From Paraburkholderia domus (GTDB taxonomy: Bacteria; Pseudomonadota; Gammaproteobacteria; Burkholderiales; Burkholderiaceae): a DNA stretch of 64,000 nucleotides. Shown piece after piece: positions 54,794 to 63,887 of the stretch (positions are counted from its first letter, which is position 1; the number at the start of each line of letters is the position of its first letter). The stretch lies in assembly GCF_905220705.1 (NCBI RefSeq), contig NZ_CAJNAT010000010.1:165751-229750 (forward strand), written 5' to 3'. The notes beneath the pieces were generated by a model that saw only the letters and a list, made by a program, of their open reading frames with translations, was not told the DNA's origin and made no database searches. The position numbers were made by a program, and so were the translations under genes.

Positions 54794-56389
54794 ATGGCTG
54801 TCCATACCGCGGCCCACCACTCGAGTGGGCAAGTTTTACCTTTCCGTGAATCGTTACTGGCGATGCTCGGCATTTCCTTCGTCTCGATGCTGGTCGCACT
54901 GGACCAGACGGTGGTCGGCACCGCGTTGCCCACGATCGTTTCGGAGCTGAAGGGTTTTGAGCTTTATGCGTGGGTCGCCACGTCGTATTTGCTGACCTCC
55001 GTGATTACCGTGCCGATCTTCGGCCGGCTCGGCGATTACTACGGGCGCAAGCCATTTGTGATCGCATCGATCGTCGTGTTCACGGCGGCTTCGGTGCTGT
55101 GCGGCGCCGCCAACAACATGCTGTTCCTCGTGCTCGCGCGCGGCTTGCAGGGCATCGGCGGCGGCATGCTGGTCGGCACCGCCTTCGCGTGCATCCCCGA
55201 TCTCTTCCCCGACTCGGTCGTGCGACTGCGCTGGCAGGTGCTGATGAGTTCGGCATTCGGTATTGCGAACGCGGTGGGGCCGTCGCTCGGCGGCTTTCTC
55301 ACGCAGTACTACGGCTGGCGCTCGGTGTTCTATGTGAATCTGCCGGTCGGCTTGCTATCGCTGTTTTTCGTCTGGCGCTTCCTGCCGCATCTGCGACACG
55401 TCGAGCACGAAGGCAAGATGCGGCTCGATTGGCCCGGCGCGCTGCTGATCGCGGTGGCGCTTGGCTCGCTGCAGTTGTTTGTCGAGTTGTTGCCGAAGCA
55501 CGGTGTCACGTTGAGCGCCTTCGCCCTGCTCGCCTTGAGCGTCGCCTCGGCGTACGGGTTGTGGCAGTGGGAAAAGCGCTGCCCGACGGCGATTTTGCCC
55601 GTCGACATGTTTCGTAATCGCAGTCTGGCTGCACTCTTCACGCTCGCCGTGCTGGGCGGCTTCACGATGTTCTCGTTGCTGTTCTACGCACCGTTGCTGT
55701 TCCAGGGCGGCTTCGGGATGTCGCCGAACGAAGCGGGGCTCGTCATTACGCCGCTCGTCGTGTTCATCACGATCGGCAGTATTGCCAACGGACGTATTGT
55801 CTCGCGTGTGCGCAATCCGAATCTGATGCTGCATATCGGCTTCGCGCTGGTGGCGCTGGCGTGCCTCGGTGTGGTCGTCGCGACGCGCTCCATGCCGCAT
55901 TGGCTGTTAATGTCGTTCATGATGGCCGGTGGCCTCGGTCTCGGTTTCGTGATGCCGAATCTGACGATCTTCGCGCAGCAGACAGCCGGCCGCGAACACC
56001 TCGGTATCGCCACTGCGCTGCTGCAGTCGCTGCGGATGATCGGCGGGATGATCGGCACGGCGCTGACCGGCACGCTAATCAGTCATATGTACGCGAGCGG
56101 CGTGCGCAGCGCGCTGGAAAACGATCACGCGTCGCAGTGGTTCTCCGATCTCGGCGACCCGCAAATCCTGATCAATCGCGACGCACAAACCACCTTGCTC
56201 GGCCAGTTGACGCATGCGGGCCACAATGGCGCGATGCTGCTCGAGAGCGCCCGCGAGGCGCTCGTTTCAGCAATTCATCTGGGTCTCGCACTGGCGGCGA
56301 TCATCGCCGTGGTGTCCGTGTGGCAAAGCCGCCGTGTGCCGCCGATCAAGCTCCAGCGCAAGGTCGAGCCGGTGATTCACGCGGATTGA
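54794..56389 (+). CDS. DHA2-family (EmrB-like, 14-helix) multidrug efflux transporter
   Basis: The 531-residue protein has 14 predicted helices, motif A FGRLGDYYGRKP, the DHA2 helix-1 motif LDQTVVGTALPTI and helix-5 motif GPSLGGFL, all as in EmrB/QacA-type proton-driven drug pumps. The first 24 residues are polar. No EmrA-like adaptor is adjacent, so it acts alone or with a distant partner. A MarR regulator follows after 34 nt, making an autoregulated efflux operon likely. Confidence 0.92.
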   Translation: MAVHTAAHHSSGQVLPFRESLLAMLGISFVSMLVALDQTVVGTALPTIVSELKGFELYAWVATSYLLTSVITVPIFGRLGDYYGRKPFVIASIVVFTAASVLCGAANNMLFLVLARGLQGIGGGMLVGTAFACIPDLFPDSVVRLRWQVLMSSAFGIANAVGPSLGGFLTQYYGWRSVFYVNLPVGLLSLFFVWRFLPHLRHVEHEGKMRLDWPGALLIAVALGSLQLFVELLPKHGVTLSAFALLALSVASAYGLWQWEKRCPTAILPVDMFRNRSLAALFTLAVLGGFTMFSLLFYAPLLFQGGFGMSPNEAGLVITPLVVFITIGSIANGRIVSRVRNPNLMLHIGFALVALACLGVVVATRSMPHWLLMSFMMAGGLGLGFVMPNLTIFAQQTAGREHLGIATALLQSLRMIGGMIGTALTGTLISHMYASGVRSALENDHASQWFSDLGDPQILINRDAQTTLLGQLTHAGHNGAMLLESAREALVSAIHLGLALAAIIAVVSVWQSRRVPPIKLQRKVEPVIHAD

Positions 56390-56423
56390 TTTTTTTTAGC
56401 CTTGCCCTTTTTACTGACAGATT

Positions 56424-56930
56424 ATGGAAGAACAGGATCGCGTCGCCGTCATGCAGCAATTCGGCCGCACTTATAGGGCGTTCATGTCGGCGTTCGAGGC
56501 CCAGGTCGGCCATCCGTTGCCGCGCTGGCGCATTCTGCTCGCGCTGTACGAGCAGGCCGGCGAGTCGTCGCAGAAGCGACTGGTCGAGCGCTTGCGCGTC
56601 GATCCGGGCGCGCTCACGCGGCAGTTGAAAACGCTTGAGGGTTTGGGCTGGATTGCTCGCAGCATGGATACGCGCGATAACCGCGTGACCAATGTGCGGT
56701 TGACCGAAGCGGGGCAGTCGGCGATCGAAGCCAGCCTGCCTGCCCGCAACGCTTTTTTGCACGACACAATAGCGGCGTTGCCCGACGATGCGCTGAGCGC
56801 GCTGTCGGGGGCTTTGATGATGCTGGAAGTGCGGATCGGCGAAGTGGCGGCATCCGCCAATGCTGCAAGCGCGGACTCTGCCGCTCCTCTGCAAGCGCTA
56901 GACGCGGCTGGCATGGCCCGGGCACGTTAG
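56424..56930 (+). CDS. MarR family transcriptional regulator
   Basis: The 168-residue protein has the MarR winged helix: RWRILLALYEQAG, then LVERLRVDPGALTRQLKTLE as recognition region (split here into two parts) and the wing with TRDNRVTNVRLTEAG. MarR proteins repress efflux genes and are released by phenolic ligands. It lies 34 nt after the DHA2 pump gene on the same strand and may bind the TTGAC palindrome upstream of that gene. The C-terminal 25 residues are Ala-rich and probably flexible. Confidence 0.93.
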   Translation: MEEQDRVAVMQQFGRTYRAFMSAFEAQVGHPLPRWRILLALYEQAGESSQKRLVERLRVDPGALTRQLKTLEGLGWIARSMDTRDNRVTNVRLTEAGQSAIEASLPARNAFLHDTIAALPDDALSALSGALMMLEVRIGEVAASANAASADSAAPLQALDAAGMARAR

Positions 56931-57020
56931 ATCACACAGACGAACGAGCGTCGATTTAGCGCCACGGCCGCTGCGAATCACACGACCTGAACCGAGGTCA
57001 TGAACGTCACACGTGTCACG

Positions 57021-57053
57021 AACGGCGCGCCGCTTCACCGCGAAGCGCGCCGT
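57021..57053. terminator. hairpin between convergent marR and deaminase genes
   Basis: AACGGCGCGC (57021-57030) pairs with GCGCGCCGTT (57044-57053), a perfect 10-bp stem with inner pairing. T-runs on either side are short, so this is a weak or bidirectional terminator between converging genes. Confidence 0.5.
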
Positions 57054-57064
57054 TTGCGTCAAGA

Positions 57065-58342
57065 TCAGAAGAACGTTTCGATCACTTCGGTGACGCGATA
57101 CGACGGATCGACCACCAGTACCTGACGCCATTTGTCGAACGTCAGGCACGGATGCGAGATGTCGAACGCGATCATGTCGCCCACCTTCAGATCGGCGCCC
57201 GCTGGAATCCGCAGATACGCGTGCTGGTCCATCAAGCCAAAAATCTCCCAGCCTTCGCTGGCCGCGATATCGCGCGGCGCTTCGGTGCCCGGACGATAGT
57301 GGCGCGACGGTTCAGGCATGCCCGCGTCGAATGCGGAATCGCGTTTGCCCAGACCGATGATTGCGCGATCCGGTTCCGGAATCGATTGCACGTACGCCCA
57401 CAGTTGCAGCGCCGGCAACAGGCCTTCGCCCATTTTCTTTGCGACCGGATTGCGCGCGAAGATATCTGTTTGCGCCTTGCGGTAGACACCGACGTCATGC
57501 GTCAGATAGCAGCCGGGCCGCAGCACGACTTCGACCTTGCCGGTCTCCGAAGCCTTCACGAATTCTTCCGCGACCACGTCGTACCAGGCCGAGCCGGCGC
57601 CTGACAAAACGGCCGGCGTGCGGGCAAAACGTCCTTCTTCGACGAGCGCGCGCGTCACAGCGACAGCGCTCTGCAGGAACTCGCGCACTTCATGTTCTTC
57701 TTTCAGCACGCCTTCATACAATTCGACGCCCGCCAGCTTCAACACATCCGGATAGCGTGCGATTGCCTCGAGCACCGCGTTGCGCTGTGCTTCGTCGCGC
57801 ACGCCGGTACGGCCGCCCGGCACGCCGAGCTCGAGCAGCACCTGTAGCGGCTTGCGCACCGAGGTGAAAAACTGCCCCAGTTGCTCGACGCCCTCGACCG
57901 AATCGACGAGGCAGAAGAACTCGAAATCAGGGTCGCTCAGCAACTCGGCGATCATCATCATGTTGCGGCGGCCGACCAGCTGGTTGGCCATCAGGATCCG
58001 CGAAACGCCGCCGTGATAGGCCGAGCGCACCTGATGCGCGGTGGCGAGCGTGATGCCCCATGCGCCCGTTTCGAGTTGACGGCGAAACAGCTGCGGCGCC
58101 ATGGTGGTTTTGCCGTGCGGCGCGAGCTTGACGCCGTATTCCGCGACGAACGCCTGCATCCACTTCAAGTTGTGTTCTACACGATCCGCGTACAGCACCG
58201 CAGCGGGCAGGCTCACGTCTTCGTTCAGCAGGTTCCACTCGAGGCGCGCGGCATCCGTAAGTTGGATACTGGTGCCCGGAACCATGCCCAAGCCCTTGCT
58301 ATAAGGATCAATCGTTGCGCCCTGATAGTTTGTAACTTTCAT
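57065..58342 (-). CDS. PLP-dependent amino acid deaminase / D-threonine aldolase-like (DSD1-type)
   Basis: The 425-residue protein is of fold type III, with an alanine-racemase-like N-terminal barrel. Lys78 in LAPHGKTTM is the expected PLP lysine, and the C-terminal domain has the metal-binding His/Cys pair in DISHPCLTFDKW seen in zinc-dependent D-serine dehydratases. Such enzymes deaminate D-serine or cleave D-threonine. ATG 58342 was chosen; AGGGAG lies only two bases away, so ATG 58357 is possible. It is divergent from rpiR and next to a D-aminoacylase gene, which supports a D-amino-acid role. Confidence 0.85.
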   Translation of the reverse strand: MKVTNYQGATIDPYSKGLGMVPGTSIQLTDAARLEWNLLNEDVSLPAAVLYADRVEHNLKWMQAFVAEYGVKLAPHGKTTMAPQLFRRQLETGAWGITLATAHQVRSAYHGGVSRILMANQLVGRRNMMMIAELLSDPDFEFFCLVDSVEGVEQLGQFFTSVRKPLQVLLELGVPGGRTGVRDEAQRNAVLEAIARYPDVLKLAGVELYEGVLKEEHEVREFLQSAVAVTRALVEEGRFARTPAVLSGAGSAWYDVVAEEFVKASETGKVEVVLRPGCYLTHDVGVYRKAQTDIFARNPVAKKMGEGLLPALQLWAYVQSIPEPDRAIIGLGKRDSAFDAGMPEPSRHYRPGTEAPRDIAASEGWEIFGLMDQHAYLRIPAGADLKVGDMIAFDISHPCLTFDKWRQVLVVDPSYRVTEVIETFF

Positions 58343-58487
58343 GTCTCCCTGCTCCATCGTCCAGTTAAATTGAATCAAAGTTGACTTTACTATGTTACCG
58401 AAAGTACGATGGTTGAAGAAATGTTATTTAATACCACGGCTTGCCGGAGGCGTTTTGTAAGCCTTCGCGAGACCCCCACAGTCCGCA

Positions 58488-59378
58488 ATGAACTCAACCG
58501 CCGAACCGCTGGCTTTCGACATCGTCGCGCGCATCGCCGAGTGCGCGCCGGAATTGCGTTCGGCCGAACGGAAGGTTGCAGCACTGATTCTCGACGATCT
58601 GACCGGTGCATCGCGTGCCAGCATTGGCGCGCTCGCGCAGCAGGCCGAAGTGAGCGTCGCGACCGTGACGCGCTTTGCCAAGGCGGTCGGTTGCCGCGAC
58701 GTACGGGAGTTGAAGCTGCGGCTCGCGCAGGCGGCCGCCGTCGGTCAGCGCTTCCTGCAAGCGGGCGGACCCACGGATGCGCCCGAGCCCATCGCCACCC
58801 GCGTGTTCGACGAACTGCAGACCGCGCTTGCCCATAACCACCAGTTGCTGCGCCAGGCGCCTTTAGATGAAGCGGCGGCCGCGTTGCGCGCCGCGCGAAT
58901 GATCTATGTGTTCGGCATGGGCGGTGGCTCGACTGCATTGGCCGACGAGATGCGCTTCAGGCTCGTGCGCCTTGGCCGGCCGGTTGCGACCTATCAGGAC
59001 GGCTTGTTGCAGCGCATGGTGGCGAGCACGGTATCGCGTGAGTGCGTGGTGATCGCGTTGTCCACCACCGGGCGCGTGCCTGAGATGGTCGAGAACTGCA
59101 AGATCGCGCGCAGCTACGGCGCGACGGTGATCGCTCTGACCGCGCCGGCTTCGCCTTTGGCCAAACTGGCGGATTGGGTGATCCCGATCGTCGCCTTTGA
59201 AACCGATTTCATTTACAAGCCATCGTCGTCGCGTTACGCCATGATGATGGCGCTCGATGTACTCGTCACCGAACTTGCCGTCAGTCAGGGTGACGAGAGC
59301 CGCGAATTGCTGCGCCGCATGAAGCACGCGCTCGACGCGCACCGTGGTGGCGGCGATCGACAACCGTTAGGAGACTGA
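58488..59378 (+). CDS. MurR/RpiR family transcriptional regulator
   Basis: The 296-residue regulator has an N-terminal RpiR helix-turn-helix (AERKVAALILDDL, then QQAEVSVATVTRFAKAVGC) and a C-terminal SIS domain (about residues 130-260, VFGMGGGSTALADEMRFRL and ALSTTGRVPEMV). The SIS domain usually binds phosphosugars, but members next to D-aminoacylase genes are common in Burkholderia. It reads away from the deaminase gene across 145 nt and is 3 nt ahead of the deacylase gene, so it probably controls both. Confidence 0.93.
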   Translation: MNSTAEPLAFDIVARIAECAPELRSAERKVAALILDDLTGASRASIGALAQQAEVSVATVTRFAKAVGCRDVRELKLRLAQAAAVGQRFLQAGGPTDAPEPIATRVFDELQTALAHNHQLLRQAPLDEAAAALRAARMIYVFGMGGGSTALADEMRFRLVRLGRPVATYQDGLLQRMVASTVSRECVVIALSTTGRVPEMVENCKIARSYGATVIALTAPASPLAKLADWVIPIVAFETDFIYKPSSSRYAMMMALDVLVTELAVSQGDESRELLRRMKHALDAHRGGGDRQPLGD

Positions 59379-59381
59379 TCC

Positions 59382-60863
59382 ATGCATTCGCATCCCGAAG
59401 CCGCCGATACGCTGATCGTTGGCGCGCAACTGTACGACGGCACGGGCGCACCGCCGGTCGAACGCGACGTTGCGATCCGCGACGGCCGCATTGCCGCGAT
59501 CGGCAATCTGTCGAACTGGCTTGCTGAAGAGGTGATCGAGGCCAACGGCCGCGCGCTGGCGCCCGGTTTCATCGACGTTCATACACATGACGACACGCAC
59601 GTGATCCAGTCGCCGCAAATGCTGCCGAAGATCACCCAGGGCGTGACGACGGTGATCGTCGGCAATTGCGGGATCAGTGCGTCGCCGGTGTCGCTGAAGG
59701 GCGATCCGCCAGATCCCATGAACCTGCTCGGCGAACGCGACGCGTTTCAATACCCGACCTTCGCTGCCTACGTCGAGGCGGTGAACGCCGCGCGTCCCGC
59801 GGTGAATGTCGGCGCGCTGATCGGACACACGGCATTGCGCAGCAATCAGATGGACCGGCTCGACCGCGCGGCGACCGCGGAGGAAATCGACGGAATGCGG
59901 GCGCAGCTCGAAGAGGCGTTGTCGAACGGCGCATTGGGTTTGAGCTCGGGACTCGCGTACGGCTCAGCGTTCTCCGCGCCGACCGAAGAAGTGATGGCGC
60001 TGGCTGAACCGCTCGCCGCCGCTGGCGCGCTTTACACGACGCACATGCGCACCGAGTTCGACGCGATTCTCGACGCAATGGACGAAGCGTATCGGGTGGG
60101 CCGTCACGCGCATGTGCCGGTGGTGATTTCGCATCTGAAGTGTGCGGGGCCGTCGAACTGGGGGCGCAGCGAAGAAGTGCTGAAGTCGCTCGAGGGCGCG
60201 GGCCGTTTGCAGCCGATCGGCTGCGATTGCTATCCGTACAACCGCAGTTCGTCGACGCTCGATCTGAAGCAGGTCACGGGCGACATCGACATCACGATTA
60301 CGTGGTCGGAGCCGCATCCCGAGATGGCGGGCAAGCTGATCAAGGAAATTGCCGCGGAGTGGGGTGTCACGCAACAGGAGGCGGGCAAGCGTTTGCAGCC
60401 GGCGGGTGCGGTGTATCACAACATGTCCGAGGAGGACGTGCGGCGCATTCTGTCGCATCCTGCGACGATGGTCGGCTCAGATGGTTTGCCGAACGATCCG
60501 TTGCCGCATCCGCGCTTGTGGGGCGCGTTTCCTCGCGTGCTTGGGCATTACGTCCGTGACGCCGGTTTGCTGCCGCTCGAAGAGGCGGTGCGCAAGATGA
60601 CCAGCTTGTCGGCGCGCCGGTTTGGCTTGGCGCAGCGGGGCGAGGTGCATATCGGTTATCACGCGGATCTGGTGTTGTTCGACCCGGCCAGGGTGCGCGA
60701 TGCGGCGACGTTCGAGAAGCCGCAGCAGGCGGCGGACGGGATCGATGCGGTGTGGGTGAACGGTGTGTTGACTTACCGCGACGGCGCGGTGACCGGTGAG
60801 CGGGCAGGGCATTTTGTGGCGCGCGGCGCGGCGTCGAAGGGTGATGCGCACGGCGCGTTTTGA
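59382..60863 (+). CDS. N-acyl-D-amino-acid deacylase (D-aminoacylase)
   Basis: The 493-residue amidohydrolase has HTHDDTHV at about residues 67-74 (metal site), the Cys ligand region VGNCGISASP, THMRTEFD and VISHLKCAG with further His ligands, and the Asp in VGSDGLPNDPLPHPR. The N- and C-terminal beta-sandwich parts are intact. It removes acyl groups from N-acyl-D-amino acids to give free D-amino acids. It follows rpiR by 3 nt and precedes ridA by 66 nt. Confidence 0.94.
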   Translation: MHSHPEAADTLIVGAQLYDGTGAPPVERDVAIRDGRIAAIGNLSNWLAEEVIEANGRALAPGFIDVHTHDDTHVIQSPQMLPKITQGVTTVIVGNCGISASPVSLKGDPPDPMNLLGERDAFQYPTFAAYVEAVNAARPAVNVGALIGHTALRSNQMDRLDRAATAEEIDGMRAQLEEALSNGALGLSSGLAYGSAFSAPTEEVMALAEPLAAAGALYTTHMRTEFDAILDAMDEAYRVGRHAHVPVVISHLKCAGPSNWGRSEEVLKSLEGAGRLQPIGCDCYPYNRSSSTLDLKQVTGDIDITITWSEPHPEMAGKLIKEIAAEWGVTQQEAGKRLQPAGAVYHNMSEEDVRRILSHPATMVGSDGLPNDPLPHPRLWGAFPRVLGHYVRDAGLLPLEEAVRKMTSLSARRFGLAQRGEVHIGYHADLVLFDPARVRDAATFEKPQQAADGIDAVWVNGVLTYRDGAVTGERAGHFVARGAASKGDAHGAF

Positions 60864-60929
60864 ATTTGGTTTTCTGATCAATGCGGCATGCGTATTTGTT
60901 GGCGCGTGCCGGACTTTTTAAGGAGTTGG

Positions 60930-61319
60930 ATGATGAAGCGATATGGCGTTGAAGGTGGCAAGGGTACTGGTGGTCAACATATGCCCTTTGCTCGGGCAGT
61001 CGAAGCGGATGGCTGGTTGTTCGTTTCCGGGCAGACGCCGATGGAGAACGGTGAGGTGATCAACGGCGGGATCGTTGAGCAATCGCACAAGGCGATTCAG
61101 AATGTTTTCGCTATCCTGAAAGAAGCCGGGTATGGGGCGGAGCATGTCGTTCGCTGTGGCGTGTGGCTCGATGATCCGCGTGATTTTGCTTCTTTCAATA
61201 AGGTGTTTCGGGAGTATTTTGGCGAGAATCCGCCAGCGCGGGCCTGTGTGGTTTCGTCGATGGTGATCGATTGCCGGGTTGAGGTTGATTGCGTTGCGTA
61301 TAAGAAGCCTTCGGCTTAG
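60930..61319 (+). CDS. RidA/YjgF family protein
   Basis: The 129-residue protein is a RidA-family member: LFVSGQTPMENGEV, AIQNVFAILKEAGYG and the Arg-containing end PPARACVVSSMVIDCRVEVDCVA (quoted in part: PARACVVSSMV). RidA proteins hydrolyse reactive 2-aminoacrylate and related imines made by PLP enzymes or D-amino-acid oxidases, which fits the deaminase in this cluster. AAGGAG lies 4 or 7 bases before the paired ATGs at 60930 and 60933. The gene ends the D-amino-acid operon. Confidence 0.92.
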   Translation: MMKRYGVEGGKGTGGQHMPFARAVEADGWLFVSGQTPMENGEVINGGIVEQSHKAIQNVFAILKEAGYGAEHVVRCGVWLDDPRDFASFNKVFREYFGENPPARACVVSSMVIDCRVEVDCVAYKKPSA

Positions 61320-61331
61320 ACGGTTTTTTTT
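61305..61331 (+). terminator. weak terminator at the end of ridA
   Basis: AAGCC-TTC-GGCTT over the stop codon is followed, after six bases, by a run of eight T (61324-61331). The stem is short, so confidence is limited. Confidence 0.45.
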
Positions 61332-61354
61332 GTTCGCCGTAGGCGGTGGCTAGG

Positions 61355-62130
61355 TTTTTTTGTCTGTATGCCTACGGCGTTGATCCTTTCCTTGATTTGT
61401 TTGCCTGCTCGGCGCTTGTTCGTCTGTATGCCTGCGGCTTTGGCCTTTCCTTGATTTGTTATTGGTCTATTAGCGTCGCCCCTGTGCGGGGCAGGCACCT
61501 ACTTTTCTTTGCCTGCTGCAAAGAAAAGTAGGCAAAAGAAAGCAGCTCAAACCGCTAACTCATAAGTGGGTCCCCTGGCTTGGAGGGGGTAGTGGTGCAT
61601 CTGGAATCCGTGCCCTCGCACCTTCAGCGTGAGTGACAAAGGATTCATCAGCGCCCCCTCCGCACTGCGTGCGTCGCGGATGGGTCTGCATGGGAAACCC
61701 GAGGCTTCGTTTACGCGTGGTGGGAACCATCGGCTTTGCCTCGGCGAAGTGCCGAATGAAGCGCGACTGCAAACCATAATGGACGGTTTTATGAAGTGCG
61801 CTTCGGCGCGCGCAGCGCCGACGGAAGTATGACTGCCTTGTCACCAGGGCTGAATGTGCGAGGGCACGGATTCCAGATGCACCACTACCGCAACTGCGCG
61901 GGGGACCCGCTTATGTGCTGGCGGTGTGAGCCGCTTTCTTTGCTTATCTTTCTTTGCGGCGGCGGCAAAGAAAGTAAGTGCCGCCCCGCACAGGGGCAAC
62001 GCTAATAGACCACTAACAAAACAAGGAAAGGCCAACACCACAGGCCCACAGAACCAAGCGCCGCGCAGGCAAAAAATCAGAAAAAGACCAACGCCGCAGG
62101 CATACAGAAGAACAAGCGCCGCAGGCAAAA
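61355..62130. repeat. large imperfect inverted pair of an intergenic dispersed repeat
   Basis: Left arm about 61360-61628 and right arm about 61849-62130 are reverse complements of each other with many substitutions. A 33-nt block is perfect (61588-61620 against 61857-61889). Shared sub-motifs include TGCGGC/GCCGCA units, GTCTATTAGCGT and the CCCCTGTGCGGGGC palindrome. Each arm also carries an internal hairpin: a perfect 15-bp stem at 61498-61532 and a nearly perfect one at 61943-61978. The 220-nt centre holds no convincing gene. No transposase is present. I recall such pairs as common between genes in Burkholderia/Paraburkholderia. Confidence 0.8.
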
Positions 62131-62138
62131 CCTCCCCC

Positions 62139-62963
62139 TTATTGCCGCGCCAACCGCAAATTATCCGGCATCGGCAAATTGTAATTCGTGCGGAACGGAT
62201 TAATATCCAGCCCGCCGCGGCGGGTATACCGCGCATAAACAGCAAGCTTCACCGGCCGACAGGCCTTCATCACATCGATAAAAATCCTCTCGACACACTG
62301 CTCATGAAACCCGGTGTGATTCCGATAGGAGATGATGTACCTCAGCAAACCCGCATGATCGATCTGCGGCCCGACGTAATGAATTTGCACGCTGCCCCAG
62401 TCAGGCTGCCCGGTCACCGGACAATTGGATTTCAGCAAGTTAGAGAACAACGTCTCTTCGACAGGCGCTTCATCAAGCGCAGCCTTGAGCAACGAAGCAT
62501 CAGGCTGATAAACATCCGTGTCCAGATCGAGCCGGTCCAGCGACAAGCCTTCAAACTCTTCCATCTGCAGCTTGCCGAATTCATACGGCGCAGCCAGATG
62601 AACAGAAACGGTCGCGCCACACGAAGCGGAAACATCGCGCTTGATCGTGTCACGCACAATTTCCATCGACTCGAACGCGGTCTGCGCAAACGACCCCAGA
62701 TAAAGCTTGAACGACTTCGACTCGACAATATTCGGCGAATCAGCCGGCACAAAGAAAGTCGCCACCGCAATCTGCGGCTTGCCGCGCGCGTTCAGCCAGG
62801 AAAGCTCGTAAGCATTCCAGATGTCCGTGCCGAAAAACGGCAACTGCGCGCCGATCCCAATCGCTTCGCGTGCATTCTTCCGGGCAATCGGAAAGAGCAG
62901 CGAAGCGTCATATTGTTCGGTGTAAGCGGAAGGCTTACCCAGCGGTGACTGTTCAGGTGTCAT
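62139..62963 (-). CDS. queF: NADPH-dependent 7-cyano-7-deazaguanine reductase QueF
   Basis: The 274-residue protein is of the long (two-domain, E. coli-like) QueF type. The catalytic Cys181 and Asp188 lie in SNCPVTGQPDWG with the family's seven-residue spacing, and the NADPH motif region ESKSFKLYLGSF is present. QueF reduces preQ0 to preQ1 in queuosine tRNA modification. ATG 62963 (MTPEQSPLGKPS) overlaps the upstream nucleotidase stop codon by four bases; a longer frame lies within that gene. Other que genes are not in the window. Confidence 0.96.
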   Translation of the reverse strand: MTPEQSPLGKPSAYTEQYDASLLFPIARKNAREAIGIGAQLPFFGTDIWNAYELSWLNARGKPQIAVATFFVPADSPNIVESKSFKLYLGSFAQTAFESMEIVRDTIKRDVSASCGATVSVHLAAPYEFGKLQMEEFEGLSLDRLDLDTDVYQPDASLLKAALDEAPVEETLFSNLLKSNCPVTGQPDWGSVQIHYVGPQIDHAGLLRYIISYRNHTGFHEQCVERIFIDVMKACRPVKLAVYARYTRRGGLDINPFRTNYNLPMPDNLRLARQ

Positions 62964-63862
62964 GATGCGTTCACGATGCCACTCAGCACGTGCCCCGTCG
63001 CCGTCACGACGCGGGCCGATTCGCAATGGCCAATTTGGTCGTCGAAGAAAAAGTCCGGCTCGAACTCGCGCAAAAATGCGCTCTTGTCGAGGCCGCCGAG
63101 GAACATCGCTTCGTCGATTTCGATGTTCCACGCCATCAAGGTACGGATCGCGCGCTCATGTGCCGGAGCCGAGCGCGCCGTTACCAATGCCGTACGAATA
63201 TGCATCGGTGCGGCTTCGTCCGCGAGTTTCTGCAACCGGTGCAGCGCTTCGAGCAACGGCTTCAAAGGCCCATCTGCGAGCGGTAAATCCTTGTTGTGAA
63301 TCTCATGGCCAACGAACGCTCGCAGGCCATCTTTCTGGAACACGCGCTCGGCTTCGTCGGAAAACAGCACGGCGTCGCCGTCGAAGGCAATCCGGATTTC
63401 GTCCGGATACTTACTCGCCATTTTCGCCGATTCGGGCAAGACGCGCGCGGCCGGAAATCCCGCAGCCAATGCATCGCGCACATCCTCCTGATTCGCGGAC
63501 AAGAACAGCGACGCGTTCAACGGCTTCAGATAGCCAAATGGTGCGCGCCCACGGGTAAACACGCCACGTTCGATCGCCAGCCCATATTCCCTGCATGAAT
63601 GAAATGCGCGCAATCCGCTAATCGGATCGCTGCGCGACAGGATCACGACTTCGACCCGGTGACCGCCTGCATTCAACGCGAGCAGCTTGCGGATCAGCGG
63701 AAACGCGACGCCCGGTTTGGCGGGCACGGCCAGCCGCTCGCGCTGCAACGCCTCGTACGCCTGCAGATCGCCGTCCTCGTACACGCGGTTCTCTTCCTCG
63801 AAGTCGAACAGCGCGCGCGACGAGATTGCCACCACCAATTTGTCGACAAGCGAAATAGCCAT
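62960..63862 (-). CDS. 5'-nucleotidase (PF06189, cytosolic NT5C1-like)
   Basis: The 300-residue protein matches the 5-nucleotidase family: LVVAISSRALFDFEEEN at the start, VVILSRSDPISGLRAF, RIAFDGDAVLFSDEAE with the acidic DGD motif, and DFFFDDQIGHCE near the end, a HAD-like layout. Eukaryotic relatives dephosphorylate AMP; the bacterial role is probably nucleotide turnover. It is translationally coupled to queF and follows ilvA by 25 nt, so the three may form one transcript. Confidence 0.85.
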   Translation of the reverse strand: MAISLVDKLVVAISSRALFDFEEENRVYEDGDLQAYEALQRERLAVPAKPGVAFPLIRKLLALNAGGHRVEVVILSRSDPISGLRAFHSCREYGLAIERGVFTRGRAPFGYLKPLNASLFLSANQEDVRDALAAGFPAARVLPESAKMASKYPDEIRIAFDGDAVLFSDEAERVFQKDGLRAFVGHEIHNKDLPLADGPLKPLLEALHRLQKLADEAAPMHIRTALVTARSAPAHERAIRTLMAWNIEIDEAMFLGGLDKSAFLREFEPDFFFDDQIGHCESARVVTATGHVLSGIVNAS

Positions 63863-63887
63863 CTGCGCGTTTCAGTCCTGAAAGTTC

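Noticed and set aside
57021..57053. Strong factor-independent terminator after marR
   Set aside because: The stem is good but neither strand has a proper T-run, so it is listed only as a weak candidate.
61629..61832. 67-codon frame in the centre of the repeat pair
   Set aside because: There is no ribosome site, the composition is odd, and the frame begins at the edge of the repeat arm.
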